A model generated the notes under the pieces. It saw only the letters and a list, made by a program, of their open reading frames with translations, was not told the origin of the DNA and did no database searches. A stretch of DNA of 53,721 bases from an uncultured Collinsella sp. (GTDB taxonomy: Bacteria; Actinomycetota; Coriobacteriia; Coriobacteriales; Coriobacteriaceae), in contig UQKQ01000012.1 in assembly GCA_900541645.1 (NCBI GenBank), positions 1 through 53,721 on the forward strand. The letters run 5' to 3'. Positions 1 to 6,497 of this stretch are shown here, in pieces (position 1 is the stretch's first letter; every line of letters starts with the position of its first letter). Position numbers and translations under genes: made by a program.

Positions 1-61
1 GGGGTGGGGGGGGGGGGGGGGGGGGGGGGGGTGGGGGGGGGGGGGGGGGGGGGGGGGGGGG
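1..61. repeat. Poly-G tract at contig end
   Basis: About 60 nearly uninterrupted G residues with a few isolated T's open the contig. If real, they encode a proline run on the minus strand. Poly-G at a contig end is also the typical mark of low-signal reads on two-colour sequencers, so the tract should not be trusted. Confidence 0.9.
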
Positions 62-365
62 TGGTGGTTGCGGCGGTTGCGGCGGGGGTGCGGGGGGTGG
101 TGGGGGTGCCGTTGGCGCTTTCCGTGTTGACTGCGCTGGCGCCGGTGGATGTTGCGGCGCCGTCCTCTACGGTATCCGCTGTCGCATTTGTGTTGCTGCC
201 GTCTTCGGCCTTGCCTGTGTCGCTGCTCGTGGCGTCGGCTTGCGCCTGCTGCTCGGCTGTTGCTTGAGGCTGAATCGCCTCCGCAATGGCTGCCATGGGC
301 ATCGTCGCGCCGACCATGGACGTGCACGCGATCGCGCAGAGCAGGTAGTAAAGGGGTCGTTTCAT
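1..365 (-). CDS. Secreted Thr/Pro-rich protein, N-terminal part (runs off contig)
   Basis: The minus strand is open from an ATG at 365 to the contig edge with no stop. The protein begins MKRPLYYLLCAIACTS and continues into MPMAAIAEA: a basic start, a hydrophobic core and an Ala-X-Ala cleavage area, which is a convincing signal peptide. The next 70 or so residues are rich in Ala, Thr, Gln, Asp and Ser, like the linker of a secreted or wall protein. From about residue 100 it becomes Thr/Pro-rich and then almost pure Pro, because the opposite strand is poly-G (1-60). A weak purine-rich ribosome site (GAGAGG) precedes the start. The signal peptide and linker look genuine. The poly-proline end may be a sequencing artefact. 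Function unknown. Confidence 0.6.
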   Translation of the reverse strand, partial: MKRPLYYLLCAIACTSMVGATMPMAAIAEAIQPQATAEQQAQADATSSDTGKAEDGSNTNATADTVEDGAATSTGASAVNTESANGTPTTPRTPAATAATTTPPPPPPPPPTPPPPPPPPT

Positions 366-1223
366 AGCGGAGCCTCTCGGTGAGCAGCCAATAGGGTCCG
401 AAGGCAGCTCCAGGCCGGCACTCCGCACATATTTAGTTGCGGTTTATTTTACGGGAACCCCAGTCAACATCAGCGATCTTTCTGGGTAATGTTGGGGGAG
501 AGGAGGGGGCGGGCCCGCTTTAGTCCCTGGCGGCGCTCTGACCTGTGCTGGGTTGGCTATACGCAATGCGGCAGCTTCAACATGAGGCCGTCTTCTGCTT
601 CTTCGAGACTCGACACTGAGGCCTTTCAGGAAAAGTCAGCGAGGCTGCTGCCTAGTTTATTGCGGCTTACGACCGGGCAATAAGCAGGCGTCTCAACATG
701 TTGGTCAAGCAAAATCTTTTGTTAATTTCGAACAGGTATTCGATGTGGATGACTTTGTACCGGGCGAAAGCGATTGAGTCTAATTATGTTTTCATGCAGG
801 TCAAGGGTGCTGTCTACAAGGGGATGAGCTGACTCGTAATTTCGCGTGAATAAGTTCCGCATTATTTTAGCTGCGTTTACCTGTTAAAACACAACATCTT
901 GTGCTCATCATCAAAAAAGAAAACAGGATATGGAACTGGCGAAGGGCTACAATTGAAACAACGAGAAGCGTCGTTTCCCCATTACAACCTAATTGTTCGG
1001 AAGGAGTCGGATGGAATAGTTGTCAAAATCGAGGCCATATTGATGGTCCATTAAATTTCTTTAGGGGCGTGTGCGCTTATTGGTCAACAGCAGTATGCGC
1101 CCCCGTTTGTTCAAATCATTTCCAAATAGCTCTTCTTCAAGAACCTGACACTTGCGTGGCGGGGTGGGTTAGTTTGTAAAAAATGCGAAGGATGGCTTTT
1201 GGATTATTGGAGGTGCGTAATTA
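366..1223. other. Intergenic stretch, no supported gene except one repeat copy
   Basis: GC falls from left to right. The stretch contains the left copy of a 61-bp repeat (552-612). One frame ending at a stop at 775-777 (tail VNFEQVFDVDDFVPGESD) reads like a protein terminus but has no start or body, so it may be a gene remnant. Nothing else in it is supported as coding. Confidence 0.5.
552..612 (+). repeat. 61-bp direct repeat, left copy
   Basis: Aligned base by base to 4717-4777 without gaps, 54 of 61 positions match. In the plus frame both copies read WLY(A/V)MRQLQHEAV..FFETR. Two of the seven differences are synonymous in that frame (CTT/CTC and CAA/CAG), which suggests the repeat was once coding on this strand. 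In this copy the frame closes four bases after the repeat, at 617-619. Confidence 0.75.
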
Positions 1224-1736
1224 TTGGCCAATAACTATCTAGATGATTTGCTTGGAAAAATCTCTGCTTACGATCTGTTCAATGTGCTCTTACCGGGTGC
1301 ACTCGTAACATATTCCGTCAGTCAGATGCCGTTGGGCAGTTGTATCGACTGCTCTAACTGGCTGGCACTATTTGTGATGAGTTATGTTCTCGGTCTTATT
1401 GCGTCGCGGATTGGCTCTCTTTGCATTGAACCGTTGGTCCGCAAACTACAACCGACCGGAAAGCGGGACTATTCTGCCTTTGCATATGCTCAGAAACGCG
1501 ATCCAAAGGTCGAGCAGCTCTTAATGATTTCAAATATGTATCGCAGCCTGGCGGGGGCCGGTGTCCTGCTCGTAATTATTCTGCTTGCATCATTGTTGCC
1601 GGAATCTCATCGGCTTCCAGCGGCGCTGTGCTCTTTTATCGCCTTATTTGTTGCCTCCTGGATCAAGCAGGAACGGTATGTAGAAAAACGAATCAACTTC
1701 AATCTTGAGGAGTGTGATAACCATGAGCGAGATTAA
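1224..1736 (+). CDS. Small multi-pass membrane protein, partner of MBL-fold protein
   Basis: A 170-residue protein with probably four membrane segments, around residues 16-35, 46-68, 109-125 and 131-147, and a charged, Asn/Glu-rich cytoplasmic tail. The N-terminal block ISAYDLFNVLLPGALV (Tyr-Asp-Leu-Phe-Asn followed by Leu-Pro-Gly) is a pattern I associate with short membrane proteins in accessory islands; I cannot name a family. The TTG start is chosen because GGAGG lies ten bases upstream. The 3' end overlaps the next gene by 14 bases, so the two are probably translationally coupled. GC is low relative to the core genes, consistent with acquired DNA. A role as membrane anchor or effector of the hydrolase is inference. 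Confidence 0.65.
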   Translation: MANNYLDDLLGKISAYDLFNVLLPGALVTYSVSQMPLGSCIDCSNWLALFVMSYVLGLIASRIGSLCIEPLVRKLQPTGKRDYSAFAYAQKRDPKVEQLLMISNMYRSLAGAGVLLVIILLASLLPESHRLPAALCSFIALFVASWIKQERYVEKRINFNLEECDNHERD

Positions 1737-2622
1737 GTCTCTGTCCGTTGATAACGGCGACATGTTTTATATCAATCACAATACTGATAACTTCAGCATG
1801 ATTGACTGTAATATTACCGATGAGCGTAAGTCGGAAATCCTTGATGAGGTCAAAAACCTTGCAGGGAAAAAGGGCGTCGTTCGTTTTATCAGTACGCATC
1901 CGGACCAAGATCATATTCAGGGTATTGAGTATCTTGATGAGCTCGGGCTTATTAAGAATTTCTATTACGTTGACAATAATGTCTCCAAGTCCACGGAGAC
2001 TGAGAGTTTCAAAAAGTATAAAGATCTGAAGGAGTCGTCGTGCGCTTACAAAATATACAAGGGGTGTAAGCGTAAATGGATGAACGTTTCTGATGGTGAG
2101 CGCGGTTCTGCTGGGATTAGCGTCCTCTGGCCCGATGTGAATAATGAGACCTTCCGGGATGCTTTGCGGGATGCCGAAAGCTCTGATAAACCCAATAATA
2201 TTAGTCCTGCGATTGTCTACTCTCTTGATGAAGGGGTCCGTGCGCTTTGGCTTGGTGACATGGAGAATGACTACATGGAGGCGATCGAAGGTGACATTGC
2301 GCTTTCGCCTGTGGACATTCTTTTTGCGCCGCATCATGGACGGAAGTCCGGTCGCGTTCCTAAGACATGGCTGGATAAGCTGGACCCTCGGTTGATCGTT
2401 GTGGGAAAAGCTCCGTCAGACGAGCTTGAGTATTACTCGAATTACAACACTCTGACACAGAACAGCGCTGGCGATATTTTGTTCTGTTGCGAGGGCGGTA
2501 AGACTCACGTTTACGTTGGATCTCCTTCTTACAGCGTCAATTTCTTAGACCGAGACCCTAATGCTTCGGTTGTGAAGGGTTCGCTGTATTATTTGGGCTC
2601 TTTTGATTGCGGTGATCGCTAG
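1723..2622 (+). CDS. MBL-fold metallohydrolase (ComEC-like hydrolase fold)
   Basis: A 299-residue metallo-beta-lactamase-fold protein. The metal site is legible: THPDQDH gives His59, Asp61, Asp63 and His64, LGDM gives Asp179, and APHHG gives His204/His205. This arrangement resembles the C-terminal hydrolase domain of ComEC/Rec2 and other nucleic-acid or nucleotide hydrolases. There is no signal peptide or membrane segment, so it is cytosolic unless held by its neighbour. The ATG at 1723 is preferred to the upstream TTG (1705) because GAGGAG sits ten bases before it. It overlaps the membrane-protein gene. Substrate unknown. Location in a repeat-bounded island next to AbiF makes a defence role plausible but unproven. 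Confidence 0.75.
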   Translation: MSEIKSLSVDNGDMFYINHNTDNFSMIDCNITDERKSEILDEVKNLAGKKGVVRFISTHPDQDHIQGIEYLDELGLIKNFYYVDNNVSKSTETESFKKYKDLKESSCAYKIYKGCKRKWMNVSDGERGSAGISVLWPDVNNETFRDALRDAESSDKPNNISPAIVYSLDEGVRALWLGDMENDYMEAIEGDIALSPVDILFAPHHGRKSGRVPKTWLDKLDPRLIVVGKAPSDELEYYSNYNTLTQNSAGDILFCCEGGKTHVYVGSPSYSVNFLDRDPNASVVKGSLYYLGSFDCGDR

Positions 2623-3186
2623 TCCTGCTGTTGCCTCGTTCATTCGTGGCCTGCCCACGCTTTTACCCGACAGGCCTAGATGTGTCCTTTCATCTCATTG
2701 AGATGGTGTAGGATATTGTCCTGTGATACAAAAGCTCTACGGGAGCTTTAAGGGTGACGCTTTCGACAAGAGAGTGTTGCCCTTTTTTCATGAGTGTAAT
2801 GATGTGTATTTAGGCGTTTTGTTAATAGGGTTACGCGGGATGCCCTGGAATGCCTCGGCGGTTGAGCTTAGATTTGAGGCACCGTAAAAGACGTTACCGT
2901 GCGGGGAATGTTATGTGCTGTCAACGATGTCGCTCTCTCGCACCGTGAACATGCGGAAAACGGCAAGAGCCAGCTGGCGTAGATACCCGTCCCGTACGCT
3001 AAAGACGCTTCCAATGAATCACCCTGCTCGCCGGGTAGATCATGGTGGGTCAACGGTCCTGCTGTGTGCGCTTCGTTTTTTGTCCGCGCCAGTGCTTACA
3101 CTTTTGAAAAAACGGCACGAGGGCTTCTGTCACATATCTCATGCTGTAGACACATCGGCAAGTTCAGAGTTGAAGGCGAGGTGATT
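2623..3186. other. Intergenic stretch, possible degenerate ORF
   Basis: No gene is supported. A weak hairpin at 2731-2749 (AAAGCTC/GAGCTTT) lies downstream of the MBL gene. A frame opening at GTG 2723 and ending at 2887 encodes 54 residues (MIQKLYGSFKGDAF...). It looks protein-like but has no recognisable domain and a poor ribosome site, and may be a remnant. Confidence 0.4.
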
Positions 3187-3414
3187 ATGAAAGGTAGAAA
3201 TCAGCACATTACGAAGCGTTCGGATGGCAATTGGCAGGTTAAGGGCGAAGGGGCATGTCGCGCTTCTTTCGTTACGACAACGCAGAGCGAGGCAATAAAG
3301 CTCGGTCGACGCATCTGCTCCAATCAAGAGTCGGAGTTGATCATCCATCGTCGTGACGGCAGAATCCGCGCAAGGGATTCCCATGGCCACGACCCCTTCC
3401 CACCGAGGGGATAA
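3187..3414 (+). CDS. DUF2188 domain protein
   Basis: A 75-residue protein that is entirely a DUF2188 domain. It shows the family pattern in order: an N-terminal HITKRSDGNWQVKGEGA strand pair, a helix with SEAIKLGRRI, then ELIIHRRDGRIRARDSHG and a DPFPPRG terminus. DUF2188 proteins are small, usually single-domain, and of unknown function; many occur in accessory regions. The ATG at 3187 has GAGGTG just upstream and gives the usual family length, so the longer in-frame opening from 3064 is not used. No partner gene is adjacent: 564 bases separate it from the MBL gene and 271 from abiF. Confidence 0.85.
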   Translation: MKGRNQHITKRSDGNWQVKGEGACRASFVTTTQSEAIKLGRRICSNQESELIIHRRDGRIRARDSHGHDPFPPRG

Positions 3415-3572
3415 GGGGTCGGCTCCATGCCGACAACGGCCCGTTATATCGCGTCCGTTGTCGCTAAATGACTTCTTCATTGTGGCGAAATACGAGCTTG
3501 GGGCTATTTTACCTGAATTGGTTGTTTGGTCTCTTCAAAGGGTTGATTTGGGGGATTCGTGGTATTGGATTG
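3415..3572. other. Gap upstream of the abiF leader
   Basis: No supported gene. A frame from 3468 encodes a short hydrophobic stretch (LGLFYLNWLFGLFKGLI) but then runs through the structured leader and into abiF in another frame, so it is not accepted. The promoter of the leader RNA should lie here; I see no unambiguous -35/-10 pair. Confidence 0.4.
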
Positions 3573-3667
3573 ACGGACCCCGAGTTCTCCCTTAAAGTAA
3601 TCGTTGTGATGAGGCCTTGCGACGGTACGTCCGGCTTGGTCCGTGGGAACCGCCGAAAGGCGGTTTT
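3573..3667 (+). ncRNA. Structured leader RNA of abiF (abiF-motif-like)
   Basis: The 95 bases before abiF fold well. ACGGACC (3573-3579) pairs perfectly with GGTCCGT (3638-3644) and encloses smaller helices, including CGTTG/CGACG (3602-3606 with 3620-3624) and GACG-GTA-CGTC (3621-3631). A terminator-like hairpin follows: AACCGCC-GAAA-GGCGGTT at 3648-3665 with TTTT at 3663-3666. A conserved RNA motif is known to sit upstream of Abi_2/AbiF genes, and recent work treats AbiF with its ncRNA as a toxin-antitoxin related to Cas13 ancestry. Position and shape fit that; I could not match the published consensus. GGACCCC (3575-3581) can alternatively pair with GGGGTCC (3677-3683), overlapping the abiF ribosome site. 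Confidence 0.6.
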
Positions 3668-3685
3668 CGCGTTTAAGGGGTCCAA

Positions 3686-4618
3686 ATGGATAAACCATTT
3701 AAATCTATTGATGAGCAGATTGCTATTCTTGAAAGCCGTGGACTCGAATGCGATAACAATACTCGTTTAGTTTTGGAACGCGAGGGATACTATCCGGTTA
3801 TTAACGGCTACAAGGATTTGTTTCTCGACCAGCGTGGAGATTCTTGCCACGAGCTATTCGTAAAAGGTACGAAGTTTTCTGATATATATCGTTTATTCGA
3901 ATTTGACCGTTCATTGCGTCTGCTCATGTTTGAATACTTTAACAAGGCGGAAGCAGTGCTTAAAACCGTCTGTTCTTATCGTTTCGCAATGGCCCATAAA
4001 GATAGCCCGGAGGCATACCTGGATAGAAGATCCTACCGTGCCGATGCTGGTTATCGAAAAAAGATCGACATGCTTATTGGTGATTTCGAGAAGGTGCTTT
4101 GTAGGTCTCAAAAATGGAAAAGCGATTATAAAAGGGACTACATTCGGCATTATGAGAATAATCACGACAATACGCCGGTATGGGTTCTTATGAATTACTT
4201 AATGCTTGGCCAGGCATTCAAGTTTTTCGAGTTTCAACCAGAAAGCATGAGAAATTCCATTGCCAAGTCGTTTTCTGATCTTTATTCCGAGACGCATGAA
4301 GTCGATAAGCGCATCAGCCCGCGTAGGCTAAGACTTGCATACGATCACATTAAAGATTTTCGAAATATCTGTGCGCATGACGAACGTCTATTCTGCGCCA
4401 GGGTGTCTCCGTCTCACGATGTCAATCTAGTAGGGGTTTTAAGCGATCTTGAGCTAGTGCTGACTGAGGATGACTATAAGATGTTACGACGAAATATACT
4501 GCTTGATGCACTTAAGTTGAGCGACGAGCTCAGCAACGATGCCAGCGCAAAGGTGCTTTTCGCTATGGGTGTTAACGATTTATCGAGTGTGTTTCCTAGG
4601 GAAATATTGGGGTCGTAA
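3686..4618 (+). CDS. abiF: AbiF/Abi_2 family HEPN protein
   Basis: A 310-residue protein of the Abi_2 (AbiD/AbiF) family. The N-terminus (residues 1-35) has the family's 'EQIAILESRGLECDNN...LEREGYYPVINGYKDLF' layout, the middle is helical, and the C-terminal HEPN motif is intact as R226-N-I-C-A-H231, followed by the family's DERLF. HEPN R-x4-H proteins are metal-independent ribonucleases; Abi_2 members act in abortive infection. The ATG at 3686 follows AAGGGG (3675-3680). The gene sits directly behind a structured leader RNA that probably restrains or guides it. Length is typical and the reading frame is intact, so the toxin is likely functional. GC is low compared with the housekeeping genes. 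Confidence 0.88.
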   Translation: MDKPFKSIDEQIAILESRGLECDNNTRLVLEREGYYPVINGYKDLFLDQRGDSCHELFVKGTKFSDIYRLFEFDRSLRLLMFEYFNKAEAVLKTVCSYRFAMAHKDSPEAYLDRRSYRADAGYRKKIDMLIGDFEKVLCRSQKWKSDYKRDYIRHYENNHDNTPVWVLMNYLMLGQAFKFFEFQPESMRNSIAKSFSDLYSETHEVDKRISPRRLRLAYDHIKDFRNICAHDERLFCARVSPSHDVNLVGVLSDLELVLTEDDYKMLRRNILLDALKLSDELSNDASAKVLFAMGVNDLSSVFPREILGS

Positions 4619-4673
4619 TCGACGCGAGCGATGAATTTACTCTACAAGTTGGATGCGCATGAGATTGCGCAGA

Positions 4674-4711
4674 GCGGGCGGGACGTTGCCCATTGGTGGC
4701 GTCCCGCCCGC
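4674..4711. repeat. 12-bp perfect inverted repeat
   Basis: GCGGGCGGGACG (4674-4685) and CGTCCCGCCCGC (4700-4711) are perfect complements around a 14-base loop. It lies 55 bases after abiF and six bases before the right copy of the 61-bp repeat. It could end abiF transcripts, though no T-run follows. Confidence 0.7.
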
Positions 4712-4716
4712 GCTTC

Positions 4717-4777
4717 GTTGGCTATACGTGATGCGGCAGCTCCAGCATGAGGCCGTCTCGCGCTTCTTCGAGACTCG
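4717..4777 (+). repeat. 61-bp direct repeat, right copy
   Basis: Matches 552-612 at 54 of 61 positions, in the same orientation. Here the plus frame stays open and forms the start of a surface-protein pseudogene: an ATG at 4731 begins MRQLQHEAVSRFFETR and continues into a hydrophobic signal-like segment. Confidence 0.75.
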
Positions 4778-5488
4778 CCTGGCCTGCCTATGCGTTTTGC
4801 TAGGCGGGTCTTCTTATGCCGCGGGTGTGGATAGCCTTACCATTGTGGGGCAGACCTTCGACGAGCCGGGTGTCTCGGGCCCCGGCTGGGTGGCGCGCAC
4901 GTTGTTGCTGCTGGCGACGGATCGGTCGATGATTGTCGCTTCTTTGGTGTGTACGCCTCCGATGGCCAGTTTGCCATGGACGCCTCCTGGGTGTACGCGA
5001 CCGGCGCCATAGCCGATGTTGTCTGCGAGAGTGGCTCACTTACGTCCGCGCAGTTTGTGACGCCGGCGGGCGGGGCCTTTGGTACCGCCTGCGTGATGGA
5101 CGCCAGCGGGACCGTAGCGCTGCGTGTGGTAATTGAACCCGCGGGCGCCCTGCCGCCGGCGGGGAAGACCCAGCCCGGTACCGATGAACCTGCCGGTGGC
5201 AATCCCGCGGGGGATACAAAGCCCGGAAGCGAAGGAAAGCATAGCGACGAGAACAAGCCCAGCGAAGATTCCGCCCCCACGCCTGATTCGTCGCCCAAGT
5301 CGGACGCCAAGCCCGCGCCTGCGTCCACCAAGACGCCTGTGACCAAGATTGCCAAGAAGACCAGGCCCGGATCGACGCCGGTCGCCGCGCTCCCTAAGAT
5401 CGGCGACGGTGACTGGGCGGTTGCGTGCCTTGCCTTCGTCTTCCTAGGTATGTTGTTGGCCACCATAAAAGTTCGGGCACTTCGCTGA
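4731..5488 (+). pseudogene. Frameshifted wall-anchored surface protein
   Basis: Two frames together make one protein. Frame A, from ATG 4731, gives a signal-like N-terminus (LACLCVLLGGSSYAAG) and VDSLTIVGQTFDEPGVSGPGW, but ends at 5012. Frame B takes over at about 4885-4946 (AAGDGSVDDCRFFGVYASDG) and runs to 5488: a beta-rich region, a Pro/Lys/Ser/Asp-rich wall-spanning stretch, then LPKIGDGDW, a hydrophobic segment and the basic tail KVRALR. This is the layout of sortase substrates, with Ile where LPxTG has Thr. The frameshift, short ectodomain and altered sorting motif point to a decayed gene. An alternative is one sequencing error; another is that only the GTG-4949 part is translated. Confidence 0.6.
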
Positions 5489-5587
5489 GGGCCTTATGTG
5501 CCAATGTAGTTTCTGCCGCTTCTTTCCCACATTTCTCTGAATTAATAATGCAGATTGCTTGAACTCGGCTTGTGGCTTGCCATGTAT

Positions 5588-5615
5588 TTGAATTTGACTA
5601 AACTTAACTTATAAA
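5588..5615 (+). promoter_or_regulatory. Promoter of the toxin-antitoxin-chaperone operon
   Basis: TTGAAT (5588-5593) and TATAAA (5610-5615) are separated by 16 bases, in an AT-rich stretch immediately before the toxin gene. Transcription would start near 5621, inside the palindrome at 5618-5631. Confidence 0.55.
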
Positions 5616-5617
5616 TT

Positions 5618-5631
5618 AACCAAATTTGGTT
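5618..5631. promoter_or_regulatory. 14-bp palindromic operator of the TAC operon
   Basis: AACCAAATTTGGTT is a perfect palindrome placed at the expected transcription start, 27 bases before the preferred toxin start. This is where HigA-type antitoxins bind to repress their own operon. Confidence 0.6.
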
Positions 5632-5658
5632 TCATCTGAAGCGGAGGGGGGGTGGCCT

Positions 5659-6066
5659 TTGGCTAGTGACTATGAGCTTGTCGAATATGCTGATCCCGAG
5701 GGACGACCTTTTTGGGAACTAACCACCTCCCCTGAGAACTCTCAGTTTCAGAAGATGATGTCTGATCCTAAAACGAAGTTTACCGCCCGTAAAATGATCA
5801 ATCAGATTTCAAAAATCTATGATTACGGACTAAAGGATGTCACTGGAACGTCAAAGCTTCGATGTATCGAGCCTAAGATTGGGCTATACGAACTCAAGGG
5901 TTTTGATGGGGTTAATCGAGAAATGGTCTACGCGATTTGCCAAGGCGTGGACAAGATTGTTTTGCTTTTTTGGTTTAAGGGCCATCAAGGCTCGGGAAAT
6001 ATTTCCAAAGAAATTAAACGCGCAAAACAGTTGGCCCCGATAGCAAAGCAGCTTTTGGAGTCATAG
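5659..6066 (+). CDS. HigB-like RelE-superfamily toxin of a TAC module
   Basis: A 135-residue protein whose C-terminal half carries the HigB/Gp49 pattern: an IGLYELKGFDGVNREMVYAICQ strand, VDKIVLLFWFKGHQG, then ISKEIKRAKQLAPIAKQLL. RelE-fold toxins of this group cleave mRNA on the ribosome. TTG 5659 is preferred because GGAGG precedes it (5643-5647) and because the alternative start at 5626 would lie inside the operator palindrome. The N-terminal extension (about 60 residues before the conserved core) is longer than in many HigB proteins. It is the first gene of a three-gene operon; the antitoxin starts 38 bases downstream. Family assignment is by motif only. Confidence 0.72.
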   Translation: MASDYELVEYADPEGRPFWELTTSPENSQFQKMMSDPKTKFTARKMINQISKIYDYGLKDVTGTSKLRCIEPKIGLYELKGFDGVNREMVYAICQGVDKIVLLFWFKGHQGSGNISKEIKRAKQLAPIAKQLLES

Positions 6067-6104
6067 CGTCGCTTTTTTGCCCGCTTACGAAACGGAGACT
6101 TGTA

Positions 6105-6497
6105 ATGGTTAAGGTCGATTTATCAGACTTTTACGCGGAAACGGAAACGAGCGAAACCCGTGCCTATGAGCACGCACTAGATATTGAGTTTATTGTTCAT
6201 CGCGAGATGCAGCGCTCGGGCTTGAGTAAAAGCGAGCTGGCAAAGCGTATGGGCGTGAGTCTTCAGTCGCTTTCGAAATTGTTGAATTCTCAGCCCAACA
6301 TGACGCTGAAAACAATCGCAAAGTTTGAGCTTGCGTTGGGTATCAAAATCATTCCTCAGGTCATTTCCAGTTATTCGAATGAGGCGCCGTTTTCTTCGTC
6401 TAATAATTCTGTCCGAGAACAATGGTCTTCATTTAACAGCGACTGCTCGGCGAAACGATTGAACTTTGAGATGATTCCGGGAGGTTTGGCTGCATGA
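6105..6497 (+). CDS. HigA-like HTH antitoxin of a TAC module
   Basis: A 130-residue XRE-type DNA-binding protein. The helix-turn-helix is at about residues 45-80 (GLSKSELAKRMGVSLQSLSKLLNS...MTLKTIAKFELALG). A roughly 45-residue C-terminal extension (from about 85), rich in Ser, Asn and Phe, follows. In toxin-antitoxin-chaperone systems such a tail is the chaperone-addiction segment, which makes the antitoxin unstable unless the SecB-like chaperone binds it. The stop overlaps the chaperone start as ATGA, so the two are translationally coupled. It should bind the palindrome at 5618-5631. The order toxin-antitoxin-chaperone matches the Mycobacterium tuberculosis HigB1-HigA1-Rv1957 locus. Confidence 0.82.
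   Translation: MVKVDLSDFYAETETSETRAYEHALDIEFIVHREMQRSGLSKSELAKRMGVSLQSLSKLLNSQPNMTLKTIAKFELALGIKIIPQVISSYSNEAPFSSSNNSVREQWSSFNSDCSAKRLNFEMIPGGLAA

Noticed and set aside
4..267. Plus-strand open frame encoding poly-Gly then Val/Ala-rich sequence
   Set aside because: It is the complement of a better minus-strand gene with a signal peptide; the Gly run comes only from the poly-G tract.
901..1179. 92-codon open frame before the membrane-protein gene
   Set aside because: No domain, no ribosome site, and composition like non-coding DNA.
2723..2887. 54-codon frame (MIQKLYGSFKGDAF...)
   Set aside because: Protein-like but with a poor start signal and no recognisable family; reported only as a possible remnant.
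3468..3770. 100-codon frame with a hydrophobic N-terminus
   Set aside because: It runs through the abiF leader RNA and into abiF in another frame.
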